From the NCBI GenBank assembly GCA_030407005.1, contig JAUDYN010000008.1, forward strand, positions 2,170,001 to 2,234,000: a stretch of DNA of 64,000 bases. Direction: 5' to 3'. Below, piece after piece: positions 15,740 to 28,900 of this stretch (the first letter of the stretch is position 1; each line of letters starts with the position of its first letter). This DNA is from Desarmillaria ectypa. Its lineage: Eukaryota > Basidiomycota > Agaricomycetes > Agaricales > Physalacriaceae. The position numbers were made by a program, and so were the translations under genes. The notes under the pieces are model-generated. The model was given only the letters and a program-made list of their open reading frames with translations. It was not told the DNA's origin and ran no database searches.

Positions 15740-18012
15740 ATGCTCTCCTATGGCATCAGAGGGCTACTCTTTCTATCTTCCTTTTTAATCGCGCCGTCTT
15801 TGGCTTTGGATAATGGCGTTGGGGTGACGCCGGCTATGGGTTGGAATCCTTACAACGCGTTTCTGTAAGTAGGGCCACCATGATTGGACACTGCCCTCAC
15901 ACACTGCATCAAGCTGTGCCACTGTGGAGAATGATTATCGTACGGCAGCTCAGGCTTTGGTAGATCTTGGACTGGCAGATGCTGGTTACAAGTACATGAA
16001 CCTGTGAGGGTGTCTTCTTTGTCATATTCGGGGTGATGTGACAAGTGCATCAGCGATTGTGGATGGCAAGGAACTAAGCGAGACTCCAACGGCGGCTTCA
16101 CGTGGGATTCCAACATCATACCATCCGGGATTCCAGCATTGGCAGACTACGTGCATGGCCTAGGACTGAAGTTCGGCGTATATTCTGATGGGTGAGATAT
16201 TTTCATTGATCAGACTTCCTCCTTAACGCCGGGTATGTCTGTAGGGGATACTATGCATGTGATTCTGTCGGAGGGACGGCTCACTATCTTGGATCTCTCA
16301 AACATGAGGAGGATGACGCGAAGAGTTTTGCCAGTTGGGGTGCAGATTACCTCAAGTACGATAATTGCTACGCTGTAAGCGAGACAGACTTTGTCGATTT
16401 CAACCCTCCCATCGTGGTAAGTTCTCTTCTTGTATGCGGCCACAATTCGTTCATATTGACTTGTACCAATAGATCAAGGTTAGCAGACAAGCGGAGGACG
16501 CTTTTCAGACTCGAACTTATTATTCTATCTGTCGATTTAGGATCACTTTGTCACTATGAGAGATGCTTTGGCTGCGACTGATAGGCCCATCGTATTTTCT
16601 GCCTGCGAATGGGGCGTACAGGCGTGATATTTTCTTGAGACTCCTTTGATCTGTCACTCACATATCCTCCATAGGACCCAGCTCGATGGCCAGGAAGTCA
16701 AGTCGCCAATTCCTGGCGTATCTCGTCAGTAAAATTACTTGTGATTTTATACACGCAGCACTGAGTAGCATTTCTGATAGCAACGACATCGGACCTCCTG
16801 CTTCTTGGGATAGCATATTTAGGATCCTAAACCAAGTCGTTTCCATAACTCAGTTTGCCGAGCCCGGAGGGTGGAACGATCTCGACTTGCTCTATGTGGG
16901 AAGCAATCTTCTGACAGCCGCCGAACAACAGACTCATGTATGCTAAACTTCGACCTTTCGCCCAAGCTGATGTGCTTTACAGTTTGCCTTTTGGTCTGCA
17001 GTGAAAAGCCCTCTGATAGTATCGACGGACCTGACTAGGATATCGGACGGTGCGCTAGGAATTCTACTGAATGAAAGGATTATCGCGCTCAACGTGAGTG
17101 AGAAAGATTGGGATGCGGACTTTGAATTGACATCTTACAGCAAGACCCGCTTGGAAAATCTATCAGTTTCAAGCGACGGTACGCAAACGACCATGATGTC
17201 TGGTCAGGGCCGCTCAGTGATGGTTCGACGGTCGTTGGTAAATGCCTATCCTTGTTGTAACGCGTAGATCACTGAGCTCACAAACAACTTCCAGTAATTA
17301 TCAACTTCCAGACCAGTGCTACACGCTCTTTAACATTCGACTTAGCCGACGTAGGCTTCTCCTCGGCGAGGGCCGTAGACTTGATCACCGGAAATTCACT
17401 CGGGACTTTGACGACTTCGTCAGTTCTCTCCTTATTTCCTTCTTGAAGCTATTGGGTTGAACCTATAGATTAGATATACCGCAACGGTTGCTGCACATGG
17501 AAGCCTCGTTCTCAAGCTCACGAATGTCGTCCCGATCACTGCACCTCGGTTCACTTACTATGAAGCTGCAGCCTCATCGAGCATCCTTGCAGGAGGCGCA
17601 AACACACGCCGAGTAAATTCCTCTGTTTCCGTTGTTGGGTATGTGGGAAACGGCGGAACACTCACATTCACCGGCATTGATGGAGGCGGTGGAGGGACCA
17701 AACTTTTATCGTTTGATTATATCAACGGCGATGTTGCGTTTTCCAACAGCGCATGCTCCAACTGTCGCAATGCATATATAAGTGTCAATGGTGGCAACGC
17801 AGTTCAAGCTCAAATGCCCATCTCGGCACAAGTAAGTCGCGAATTGTGCTTTGCATGGACTATGACTTATGTTTTGACAGAACTGGGACATCGTGTTCAC
17901 CGATTTCTTACTGTCAGCTTCTGGGTTCAAAGGAGGAACAAATAACACTATTGAAATCTTTAACAATGGCGGTTATACTCCAGATTTTTACAGAATCGGC
18001 GTTGCTATTTGA
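15740..18012 (+). CDS. Alpha-galactosidase (GH27), secreted
   Basis: It hydrolyses terminal alpha-galactose from melibiose, raffinose and galactomannan side chains outside the cell. The signal peptide is MLSYGIRGLLFLSSFLIAPS. GH27 landmarks follow: GVGVTPAMGWNPYNAF, YMNLDCGWQ, KFGVYSDG, GADYLKYDNCYA (the Asp of KYDNC is the nucleophile), IVFSACEWGVQ, NSWRISNDIGPPASWDSIFR and FAEPGGWNDLDLLYVG. After the TIM barrel come a beta-domain (TRSLTFDLADVGFS) and a C-terminal CBM35-like region (YVGNGGTLTFTGIDGGGGG ... NNTIEIFNNGGY) ending in FYRIGVAI. The SW-RISND junction needs donor GTCAGT with acceptor CTGATAG, a 56-nt intron; other choices lose the frame. It is a candidate target of carbon catabolite repression. 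Confidence 0.92.
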
Positions 18013-18136
18013 TCACTTTCCAATTATACGTACTTTACAATATGCGTTCCTTGACATACGTCAACTGGGGTCTAAGACTGTCATTACCTTCTAGGATATA
18101 CAGTGGTGAGAACTCACACACACACCTGTACACCGC

Positions 18137-18794
18137 TTAATTAATATTAGCCCGAGCTTCCGGAATGTCAATTTTTCCGTCGAGCAATTGCTGGCCGGTC
18201 TCCTTGACTTCGGGCTACAGTCCGTCTCAATGTCAGAAAAGTCAATATGTTCGTGTATCTTGCTAGGTACCTTCTTCAAGAGCTGTCATCCAACATTTTC
18301 AGCTTTTGCTGAAGAGAAAAAACTGACATGAACATACCGTGCCTCGAGTTTTCTAAAGCATGGCAGATTAGTTTGGGTTTACAGATCACGGGCGATCGTC
18401 ACGCACCAGTGCAGCTCCTGCAATAAAGATAAAGATTATAGTATGGCATTATAGGGAAAACCCTACCAACGACACGCTCCTTGAACGGAGCTTGGATATT
18501 AGAACGATTGGATTGTCCATCTGCTGGTAGTTCCAGCACTCTGGGCTCTTGGTCTGCCGCGTCGTGAACGACACTGCCGCTTCCTGGTTGAGTGTTCCCT
18601 GCGCTACGATGAGCAGATGGCTGATATTATATGTATATACACTGACCTTGTTGTGGGGTGTAGTGGCTTCGAGTAGGTTGAGCCACTTCAGATGGATAAA
18701 CCATTCCATCGAACTCCGATGTGGAAGGGTCATAAATGGCAGAAGACTTGTGATTGTCAGAGCGAGAGGCAGTTTCTTTCGAGACGACAGACAT
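18137..18794 (-). CDS. Small conserved basidiomycete protein, possibly stress-related
   Basis: A gene of several short exons encodes about 130 residues. It starts MSVVSKETASRSDNHKSSAI, then a hydrophilic middle (YPSEVAQPTRSHYTPQQGNT, RVLELPADGQSN). The C-terminal conserved core runs FKERVVGAALKTRGTLLKK, PEVKETGQQLLDGKIDIPEA and RANIN. Five introns of 45-66 nt are needed, including ones flanking tiny exons such as LLKK. The FKE-VVG-A-KTRGT-KPE-KE-G--LL-GK pattern resembles small conserved fungal proteins with a CsbD-like flavour, but I know no proven function. A perfect CRE palindrome and an E-box lie about 70-100 bp upstream. Confidence 0.7.
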
Positions 18795-18865
18795 GATTGT
18801 AGTTGTCCAAGAGTGAAGAAACCAAGCTGCTTATATGTACGCGAGAGAGCTATGGAACGTCACCA

Positions 18866-18873
18866 TGACGTCA
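18866..18873. promoter_or_regulatory. CRE palindrome TGACGTCA
   Basis: This full 8-bp ATF/CREB site lies 72 bp upstream of the small gene starting at 18794. Fungal Atf1/Sko1-type bZIP factors bind such sites in stress promoters. Binding here is inferred. Confidence 0.45.
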
Positions 18874-18886
18874 GGCTTGGAGTCTA

Positions 18887-18894
18887 TCACGTGA
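18887..18894. promoter_or_regulatory. E-box palindrome TCACGTGA
   Basis: A Cbf1/SREBP-type 8-bp palindrome 14 bp beyond the CRE, in the same upstream region. Confidence 0.4.
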
Positions 18895-20255
18895 GGGCGC
18901 CAGAGGATAACAATTTACCGCACTGCAAAGCACACAGTGGTGGTTCATGTACATGGTTCAAAGTGCGTGGAATTCCCTCTTCCTCGAAGATTTCAGTCGT
19001 CATGGTGATTGAAGAAGGCTTCAAATAGTATATCATTTCCGTCAGGTTCAAGGGGCCATTGTTTGATTGCAGGAGCTTGAATACGAAGATTCGTGTGCGG
19101 TAACTCTGTCCAAGCCAAGTTATTAAAGTATTTTGTCAAACTTGACCGTGGTTCGTGAATTGTAGGCATCGTTGTATACTCAATGCAGAGGGATCGGTGA
19201 TAGCTTGTCTCACTGTTCGCAGCAAAGAAGCCACTGGTAAAGGTCGCCATCAATTCTTTCACCAGTGCCATTAAGGATGCTGCGTTTACGTGCGGCCTTA
19301 TTTTATCAATGTGATTCCTCAGTACAACGTGCATCGATCATTCCACCAAGATGGCTGCATGGTCCGTGAAGCGATACAAGTAAAGCGTAGTACGTTCTGT
19401 CCGAGGGTTGGATCAAGGCTGGATAAGCTCTAACGTAACTTTCTTCTAGATTCACTTTCTGATTGTATAGTCCTAATTTAGTGTCACATCCCTCGCCCTC
19501 TGGTCTGTGCTATTATCTAGCATGGAATCATGCATATGTGGGGATGCATCTACCAGCTCCCGTTCTTTACTATCAATAATACTGAAAGGTTTGGAACTAA
19601 GTTGGCGTCATAGGAGCGTGCCGAGGGAGGAAAAAGTCACCTCTGAGTGTAACTTGTGACGCCTTCCATGATATTTAGCACCGACATATTCGAGCCCCAG
19701 CCAGAAGAAGGAAAACTGTCTCCTATCAGTATCTCCTGAAACATAACACGGACACGAATAGGATAACTTGAAGTAGAACATCTGCCTTAGTACGCCGCAG
19801 ACCAAACTTCCAGAGATGTACATACGAGCCAAGACGAACATTAATTCATAGAAGAATTCGACGTAAATAACCAGCCGTGTGACCACAAACGTTGCGTTGC
19901 TTGGAAGTATAAGGAAAAGGTAACTTCCGCTGGACCTTATCCGAACGCTTACATAACAGACACTATTCCACTTTTCCAGTAACGATAATTCTTTCTTTTT
20001 TGAATTTACTATGCTGATGGTCGTCCGACTCTGTCGTTGTGGAATGACCGACCATAAGTAACGTGAACGCGATGAGCATGGCGGCTGCTAAACATAGGCA
20101 AAGAATTCACGGGGACATCAATGGACATTGTGCCGAATTCTCAATTTAGGAAGCTGTGCCTTCACGCATATGAAGAGCATATGGCGCGCTTGGGCCTACA
20201 CATGTAGCTATCCGTTAAAATGTAAAGTCATTTTTACTTCATCTTGCACGTTCTC

Positions 20256-21882
20256 ATGTCTGCTGCCAGTCTCCCATCTTATGTTGCCCCCAACTTTCCT
20301 CGCAGTCCGTCTTATACCGCTGAGCCTCAACAACATGAGCAACGTCTTGCTGTCGCGAACGGGGTTCGCCCTCGTCCCTCTGGTCATTTCGTCAAGGAGT
20401 CGAAGAGCGGTGGAGCCCGCCTTCGTTTGACCTCCCAGGAGGATCATATTACACTTCCGGTATACGGCTCCAATGGTTCCGTGGAAGGTACAGTCGAGGT
20501 GTCAAAGCCCGAGGGAGTAACCAGTGTTGAAGTCAAGGTAATACCCGATAACTTAATTAAATGATTTATCTGAAGGATTTCTCCAGGTGGAGGGTAGGTT
20601 ACGCCTACATGAACTCGCTGCTGGTGGGACTACTGCTGTCAGACTCTGTCTGGACACAGTCTTATTATGGATCAAGAATCCTAATAATATCGTCTGTCCA
20701 CCGTCCTTGCGTTTCCGGCTGAATCTTCCCACAACTTTTCAGTACGAGGGACACACTTACGTACCGCAGCCTACTATTCTTTTGTATCGCCGGCTAACTC
20801 TTGCTCCTCTAAGCCATTACCGCCCACATATGATGTCAAACTTGATGGACTACCAGGCTTCACGGCAGCTACAGACGTGCGTTCCTTTATCCCGAACCGT
20901 ATTATCGCTTATATACCTTCCCAGTACTCTGTCACTGCCACACTTATAAAACCTAATACCGTACCGCTAGTGAAGACCACTATCTTTGGGAAATCACTCG
21001 GAAACATGTGTGAACGTCCGATCCTATTTTACTATCATACTAACACTCTACAGCGTCCTCTCTACACCGTTCATTTACTACCCTCGCACGCGGCCTGCTA
21101 TACCTCTTCCTGCACCTCTTAGACCCGCTCAGAACGGATTCAGGTACGATCCAGAGTGGCAAGTTTACGAATCTGTCATAAAGGCGAAGGGTCCGGGAAT
21201 GCAGGATATCAAGACCAAACTGTACGTTCCTGCTTCTCGGGTTTTCTGTCTCCGCCACCCCATACCTTTCCACCTTACGTTGAAATCATCTGCACAATCC
21301 CTTGCGGCGTTTCTGCCTTATGGCCCTAGTCCGACGACGAGACGTGCCACACGGGTGCAGCTGATGCGGCAAGTAACGGTCGATGTTCGGCATGCCATGA
21401 TATCAGACACGAAAACTGACATTTGGAGAGTTGATAGTATCGGCGAAGGGAGGTTTAGGCACGCGGTAAGAACCTTCTCTATCCATGACTCCGAGGTTTA
21501 CGCTCAATACTACATGTGGCGCAGGGCGATGGTCCCACATGGGTATCTTTCAACGGTGAGATAATGGTCGACGACTCGGTGAAGATAGTAGCGTTCAAAG
21601 CAGGAGGGTTGAGGGTGAAGGTTTGTCCAGCTTCCCACGCCGTCAGGTATACCCTGACTGATTTCGTTTTGCTGGAAGGACTGCATACTGTTTACAATGT
21701 CGCCTGCCGATCCATCTAAATCAAATTTCTCACTCATGCGTCAGGTCATTCCGACTAGGCTTACTACTGATGCATGGACCACGGATGGGACTGGAATTGG
21801 GATACACCCTTCCTCTTCCGAATATTCTATACCCCCACCTCTAGGAGACTTTGACACAATGGCGAGAGCCTATGCGATTTGA
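20256..21882 (+). CDS. Arrestin-like domain protein
   Basis: A plus-strand gene of several exons. The N-terminus MSAASLPSYVAPNFPRSPSY is Pro/Ser-rich. An arrestin-type beta-sandwich follows (HITLPVYGSNGSVEGTVEV, VEGRLRLHELAAGGTTAVRL, LPPTYDVKLDGLPGF). The second sandwich includes TPFIYYPRTRPAIPLPAPL, WQVYESVIKAKGP, IPFHLTLKSSAQSLAAFLPY and RVQLMRQVTVDVRH. The C-terminal tail is VIPTRLTTDAWTTDG, ending in TMARAYAI. Fungal alpha-arrestins recruit Rsp5-type ubiquitin ligases to membrane transporters. I did not see a clear PPxY, so that partner is not shown. Exact exon edges are uncertain. Confidence 0.72.
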
Positions 21883-22951
21883 GCATGTGGAACTGGATCG
21901 ATACCACCGACATTTTTGGAATGTACTCTATAAATAAATAGCATATATCTTGTAGAAATAATTCGCTCATCCATATATATGTGGGGCACAAATGAATGTA
22001 TACATAGACAGCATAGGTGTAATGCAATTTAAAGAGAAGCACGCAACGCGCGTACTACTCCACGAGCGTGAGTATGTTGGGGCTTCCAAACCAATTATCG
22101 TTCCTTCTGCTGCATACCATCGTGTTCAGTCCGTACCGTTAGAGTGGCCTTCTTCTGTCCGCGAAATAGAAAAATGGAGCAATTTTGATTTCTTATACAT
22201 GGGATCAGCGTCCGGCGGCACGTCCCTTTTACGCGAAAAGGGGTTGCTCAGGGTCACGGATAGCATGGCCAGTCACTAATTTTCTAGTCTCCTCTAGGCA
22301 GACTCTTAATCCTGGACAGGCAGGCAGTCGAGATTTGAAATAAGCTAATTTTCAATCAAGTACACGCGTTGCTGCGAATGTTTTGTACGGACTTACGGGA
22401 AATACAGCGGGTTTTGAGGACTGTGCGGACTCTTCCCCCCTTCAGGAGGGCGCGAATATCATAGAATATCACACGGTTAGGTCTGTGAAAGAGTCGTCAA
22501 TATAGCACACGACCCTACTATATTCATATATGTGATTTCTATCCGACATGGTGTTCTATATGGTATGCGTTTGCATACGACGTGAAGCTTTGAAGGGTGA
22601 CCCCAACAGATTTGTTTTTAATGTATGTCAATAAGAATGACGTCCTCACGCTCCTTACTAAACAATTTAGTTGAGTTCCTTGGTCTTATTGGCCAGAACC
22701 TGATGTCGTCACAATGCCGTACGACGATGGGAGTCAAGAGACGAAGGGCCAGTGATTAACCCCCTCACATCGGCGAGATACCTAAAGCCGGCGAAGAACG
22801 TTCTCGCCGCGAATGGGAGTTGCAGGATGATTGGTGGCATCCATCAAGACGCAGCTTAACAAATCAATTGAATATTATAAGAATACGTGGTAAATATACA
22901 CGAAAAGTTCATATAAAGACGCTCGGCTCGGTAATACAGTAGTTGGAAGAT
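21883..22951. other. Intergenic region
   Basis: It lies between convergent gene ends. A 95-codon plus ORF (21992-22279) lacks motifs. Nothing else is recognised. Confidence 0.4.
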
Positions 22952-24624
22952 TTACCCCCGTGTTGGAAGGCTCAAATGCTGTTCGGTGACAATGAGAACC
23001 CGCAAACAACAAATTTAGGCAACCTTACGCTAAGCTTTTCCGCATGCTCCCGTCTGTGAGTTTGCGTTCGGCAGTTATATCCATACCAACAATCTTCCGG
23101 TATTTGTCTGCCAGCAGCGCGCTTTCTCTCCAATAACCAAAGATACAGGTGTTCACCGACAAATATCTTCAAACACGATGTGCATAAGAGATCTTCTTTA
23201 TGCCAATCCTCAAACTCAGGTCTTTTGACGTCGAAGAGCTCAGCCACCATGTCCGTATACAGAGCGGGTTGGTTGATAGGTTCAAGCTGCAAGCGCAAGA
23301 ATGCGCATTCAGTAAAGTTTTGAGGTAGTAGACCCTTAAGGTACTGGGGATTCTGATTAATGGTAAACGTGGGCACCCCGCGAAGGTATTCCCAATCTTT
23401 AACCTCGTGAGCACACTCAGCCGCGGTACAGGGCAAAGATACACACTTGATTCAGACCACAAGTTCAAACCTTCGGCTGCACTGCATTGTTTGCCTGCAA
23501 GAGTCGGAAATGAGCGGAACACACGCCTCGCCGATAGTGATATTTACGCACAGACGTCGTCCTCTCCTTCAACGGAGCTTAAAATCTTATTCCAAAGCCT
23601 TTTGTCTTTCGCAGGTATGACGGTTTTGGTCGACTCCAGAACGGTACGGAGGGGATGTTCGATATATTCTGCAATTAACTCTTGAACTATGTTCATTTCT
23701 CCGACAGCATCTTGAATAGGAACCACTGATCCCTGTTCATAGGAATCTAGTATCGCTCCTGGCCCAGCACACAAAGCAACGTCACAGAAATAAGTCGCTA
23801 AGGAGATGCATGAGAACTTCGCATCCCTCTCTTGGGATATATTTTGACATACGGCCAATGGATCCGACATGGGCCAGCGATACCCATTTTGCTGTCTCGA
23901 CAAGGAAGTGTGCAACGGCATACATTTCAATGATTTCATCTGTGAAAAAATCTTCTATGAAATCTTTCTTCGCTTGTCTATCTTCGCTTGTCCTCTTGAA
24001 ATTTGCGTCTGCATCGTCATCGTCATCGTCGTCACTAAGGAAATGGTACTTGGAGCCAGGGAAGACACGAGAGAAGAGCATAAGACGATAGATAGCTCGA
24101 CGAAAGCGCCATGATTCCATTGATGACAATTTGCTGATTTTCGACGACCGATCTTTGTGTCTGAGGTTTCAGGTTAGAGTGATAGTGATCTAGCAGCCAG
24201 TAACGCACCTGAAACTGAACAGATCCTCCAGTTTACTTGCTATTCGGGCAATTTCTATTAACTTCTTCGTCTCGGACTGCGCAAGAGGAGGTCCGTTGGT
24301 CGTCTCGGCTGCTGAATTTGATACAGGTCCGTAGTCGGACAGAACCTCGTCACCTGCATGTGCCGACCCCTCTGAAGAAGGCGAATCTGTATCATCATCA
24401 AATCTGTACCGAAGGAGTCTCATGGCCTGCGGAAGAGCCGGTCCAGTAATGTTGTACGCCACCCTTCGCACTATAGTCTTCGGATGAGCGTTAAAGATTC
24501 TGTGGAAATCTTTGCACACCCGGATGGTTGATTGAAGAGAAGAGAAAGATGGCAAGCAGTGGAATATCTGCTCTATTACGTCGTCGCTCAAGGACAGCAC
24601 GTTGCTCCTGTCAATGGACATCAT
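22952..24624 (-). CDS. F-box-like protein of Agaricomycete type
   Basis: The start at MMSIDRSNVLSLSDDVIEQI opens an F-box-like motif (IFHCLPSFSSLQSTIRVCKD), followed by the conserved RIFNAHPKTIVRRVAYNITG and PALPQAMRLLRYRF. Later exons carry SSMESWRFRRAIYRLMLFSR, an Asp run (SDDDDDDDADANF), FFTDEIIEMYAVAHFLVETA and CAGPGAILDSYEQ. The C-terminal part carries DWEYLRGVPTFTINQNPQYL, LLCTSCLKIF and EDCWYGYNCRTQTHRREHAE. The last intron (GTAAGG...ACAG) yields the ending HLSLPTRG. Such proteins are abundant in mushrooms and are presumed SCF-type adaptors. The cysteines LLCTSCLK, together with the YNCRTQ and H residues of the tail, may form a zinc site. Confidence 0.78.
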
Positions 24625-25934
24625 TGCGGTAGTGGAAGAAACGGAGAGATTCGGTGACGACCAAATCAGAACTGGTTTCGCCACGACCACGTGATAATTC
24701 CTTTTTTGCTCACCAAAGGCCCAGACTTCCAAGTTGTGGAAATGAAGAGCCCCCAAATACACTCAGAACAATGCAAAAATAACCTAAAATAATTTACTTC
24801 CAAGTATAGCCGTTATGGCGACCATCTTCCTACGAGTCGAATATAAATGCAAGAATACCTCTGCTTCGATGACCATATATAACCTTCTCTGGCAATTTTT
24901 GGTGGGAAATGACACATGCATTCAGAGGAAATCAGACTGATGCTCAACCAAGCGATTTGTGAGCTTTACAATGTCGGGTGGCAAGGCTAGCTCGACGGGA
25001 TGAGTAGATAGCCGTAAATACGACGTCGAGGTTTTTAAAGAGTGTGCTTGAGCAGCCACCCGAATCGGAGAGATTAATTCTGCCGATTAGCAGGAGAGAA
25101 TCGGTGAGGGCGCTCGCCCAAGATCATCATAAACGTATTGGTGAGTTGCAGGATGATAGCAAATTTTATTTAAATGCTACAGCTTGACATCTCAGAGCTC
25201 TTGGAGTAAGAATACCAACTTGACGAGGCAAACTCTGACATTTCCCTCAACATAACTCATACCTGTACGTGTAGATCTACTCAGCACTGGTGACCAGACC
25301 GGAAGAATCTTCAACCTGTACCGCCATCGTTAGATGAAGAGGACAATCACTGGCTAGCAACGCCAATTTTCAAGGGCATGATTTCGGTCAAACGATGCCA
25401 ACTGTGACATCTGCAGAATGGGCACCTGTTCTAGATTGTTATCAGATCAGGATTTAAACGCTTGCAATAGCATATTAATTTCTGTGGATACCGGTCGTCC
25501 AAAAAACCTATTCAGTCCAGGGCTTTCGAGCAGGAAGTATCGGTACTGTGAACTTGAAGCCGAAACGCAGAAAGTGAAGAAAATCTTGCAGTTATTGCTT
25601 GTCATGTAATGATTTGCATTGCAAATTTCCTGCAAGTCACTGCATTGCACTAGTCTCATTAGTGCGGACATCACCGCTGACAATAATGACAGAGGCTTAC
25701 CATTGGGGCAAGCCAAGACATATGCGGTGATGACGGAAACGGGTTAAGGGGAACTGGAAGCCTCCGAACTCATTCCGTCCAAGGATAAAGTGAGAGAAAT
25801 CTATTGCAGTATTATAACTGAACAATGCTAAATAATGACATACATAAACCAATCAGAGTACATAGCGAAACGTATTAGATCTTCTACACAAAGCGTACAC
25901 ACAAACCGACGAAGGAATCAGGGTCTCTTGTTGT
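24625..25934. other. Intergenic region between F-box and RNR1 genes
   Basis: About 1.3 kb upstream of the F-box gene and downstream of RNR1. Short ORFs (25418-25609 plus; 25447-25716 minus) lack motifs. Confidence 0.4.
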
Positions 25935-28900
25935 TTAACCGGAGCACATCACGCAAGCGTCTTTGTTTTCCAGCGAGCACAAAAGTTTCTCGGCCTCATA
26001 CTCGCGCTGCTTCTGTCGTCTTAGAGCAGCTGCATACTCCGGATTCTCTTCAGAAACCTCCTTCAGGACGTCATCGAGCATCGATGACGACGATGCAGAT
26101 GACAATGAAGATGACACAGCAGGAGTATCTGAGGGAGGCACTGTAGGTGACGTAGACGATGAGGAGGCAGGTGTGGGTAAAGAATTAAGGATAGTCTTGG
26201 CGGGGTTAACGGCTGGGACTGCAGGTGTAAGATTGCGCGACAAGGGTGGTGTTGCTTGGGACTGGTGCACCTTCGCCTCTTTCAGAACGCTCTGGTCGAC
26301 GGTGAACTGGATGGCCTGGGCCGCCGACCGTGTCCGGAGGTAGTACATGCCCGTCTTCAATCCCTTCCTCCAGCCATAGAAGTGCATGCTCGTCAACTGA
26401 CCGAGTGTGGGGGACTGAAGGTGGATGTTCAGACTCTGGCTCTGGCAAATGAAAGCACCACGATCAGCGGCAAGGTCAATGACCTTCTTCTGGCTGATTT
26501 CCCACACGGTCTTGTAGATGGCCTTGACGTTATCGGGAATATTGGGGATGCTTTGGATGGAGCCATTGTGTGCAATGATCATGTTCTTCATGTTATCGTC
26601 CCAGAGGCCAAGGTCAACGAGTTCACGGAGTAACCAAGGGCAAACGACTTGGAATTCACCAGCTAGCACACGACGAGTGTAGATGTTACTACAAAGACAA
26701 TGAGCGGCGACATTAAACGGACAGAGACAACACACCTCGTGTAGGGTTCAAAGCATTCATTGAAGCCGAGAATCTGACTGGTTGATGCAGTCGGCATGGG
26801 AGCGGTCAACAAAGAATTTCGAAGGCCCGTCTTGGCAATCTTCGCCTTCAGCAAGTCCCAGTCCCAGAGATCCGTCGGGACAACGCCCCAAAGGTCGTAC
26901 TGGAGCTGACCTTGTTGGGCGGGACTCCCCATCCACGTTTCGTAAGGTCCGTCCTTCTCTGCCATCTCAGCGCTAGCCTCCAGAGCGCCGTGGTAGATAG
27001 TTTCGAAGATCTGTATATTGAGCTTTTTGGCCTCGGGGGAGTCGAAGGGCATGTGGAGAGCCATGAAGGTGTCAGCGAGACCTTGCACACCGATACCAAT
27101 GGGACGGTGCCGGAGGTTCGAACGGCGAGCTTCGGGAATGGGATAGTAGTTGACGTCAATGATCCGATTCAGGTTGAACGCGACAACCTTAGCAACTGCA
27201 TGAAGCTTCTTGAAGTCGTATGCACCATTAGAAATGAAGGTAGGAAGGGCGAGCGACGCTAAATTGCAGACTGCGGTTTCCTCCGGAGAAGAATACTCAA
27301 TGATCTCAGTGCATAGGTTGGATGACTTGATGACACCGAGGTTCTTTTGATTCGACTTGGCTAGAATTACGATCAGACCTAATAGTCAACAAAAAAGAAG
27401 GAATGACTAACCATTAGCGGCATCTTTATAGACCATGAAGGGGTTTCCAGTCTCAACTTGGGCGTCGAGAATCGCATACCACAACTTTTGTGCTGGGACT
27501 GATTTGCGTGCACGACCTTCTTTCTCATACTTCTCGTAGAGCTTCTCGAACTCCTCGCCATAGACCTCATGGAGACCAGGAGCCTCGTTGGGGCAGAAAA
27601 ATGACCATTCGGCATTGGCTTCGACACGCTTCATGCTATCAATATGCTCAGTATAAAGATGCTCAAAATGTGCTTCATCGCTTACAAAAGGTCAGGAATC
27701 CAGAGTGCATAGAAAAGATCGCGTGCGCGGGCTTCTTCCTTGCCGTGGTTCTTTCTAAGATCCAGGAACTCAAAGATATCAGGATGCCAAGGCTCAAGAT
27801 AAATGGCGAATGCTCCTGGACGCTTGTTACCGCCTTGGTCGACATAGCGGGCAGTAGCGTCATAAGCTCGCAGCATCGGAATGATACCATTAGAGTATCC
27901 GTTAGTTCCAGCGATGTATGATCTGTAAATCCCATTAGCAAGCATGAACGGCTATGAGCAACGGTAGGCATACCCGGTGGCACGAATGTTATGAATGCTG
28001 AGACCGATACCACCAGCCGTCTTACTGATCATGGCGCAGTTCTTCAGGGTGTCATAAATGCCATCTATGGAGTCATCCTTCATGCAGACAAGGAAGCAAG
28101 ATGAGAGCTGAGGGTGGGGCGTCCCGGCATTGAATAATGTCGGCGACGCGTGGGTGAAGTACCGCTCAGACATGAGGTTGTATGTCTCGAGCACACGGTC
28201 GATGTCATTGCCGTGAATACCGACGGCCACACGCATTATCATATGTTGGGGGCGCTCAGCAACACGTCCATTGAGGCGAAGAAGGTATGATCGTTCCAAA
28301 GTCTTGAAACCAAAACTAGGGGGAGAATGATCACAATAGCGATCTCATGGCATGCAAACGCCACTTACTAGTTGTAGTGGAAGTCACGGTTATAGATGAT
28401 GGCGGAGTCAAGGATTTCAGCGTTAGCTTTGATAACTTCATATGTCTCTGTGGAGATCATTGACGCCGGTCGGTTGTTCTTCGGGTTGACTATCTCCTTG
28501 TGAGATGTTAGCTACTGAACAAAGATAAGAGACGCACCATATGTGTAGAGGTCTTCAATAACATGGGAGAAACTCTTCTTAGTTTCCTTGTGCAAGTTGG
28601 AAATGGCGATGCGTGCAGCGAGGACAGCATAGTCGGGATGCTTGGTGGTCAGGTAGGCGGCCGTCTCAGAGGCAAGATTCTACAAAGGAAGTTAGCGGCG
28701 AAGTGCGTGAGGAAGATTGGAAACTGACGTCGAGTTCTACTGTGGTAACACCCTGATAGACACCTTGTACGACTTTCTGGGTAACCCTATGACACTGATG
28801 AGCGACGCGCCTTTGATGATAAAAATGACCCTAGCATACTCGATAGGATTGACATAGTTCATGTCGAGGCCATAGCATAGCTTATCGATGCGCGTCGTGA

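Larger units (their letters stand above)
18795..20255. other. Intergenic region between small protein and arrestin genes
   Basis: It holds the CRE/E-box promoter near 18.87 kb. A 113-codon minus ORF (18993-19334) and a 92-codon minus ORF (19608-19886) show no motif I recognise, and neither has a clear gene context. I annotate no gene. Confidence 0.4.

Noticed and set aside
18993..19334. 113-codon minus ORF upstream of the small conserved gene
   Set aside because: It has no motif and no conserved neighbours, and it lies in an otherwise empty region. I treat it as a chance frame.
28780..28845. A second non-canonical RNR1 intron starting with GC at GAGTAT|GC
   Set aside because: A normal donor one codon upstream (ATCGA|GTATGC) with acceptor CATAG gives the conserved [11 protein letters not shown], so this intron is GT-AG.
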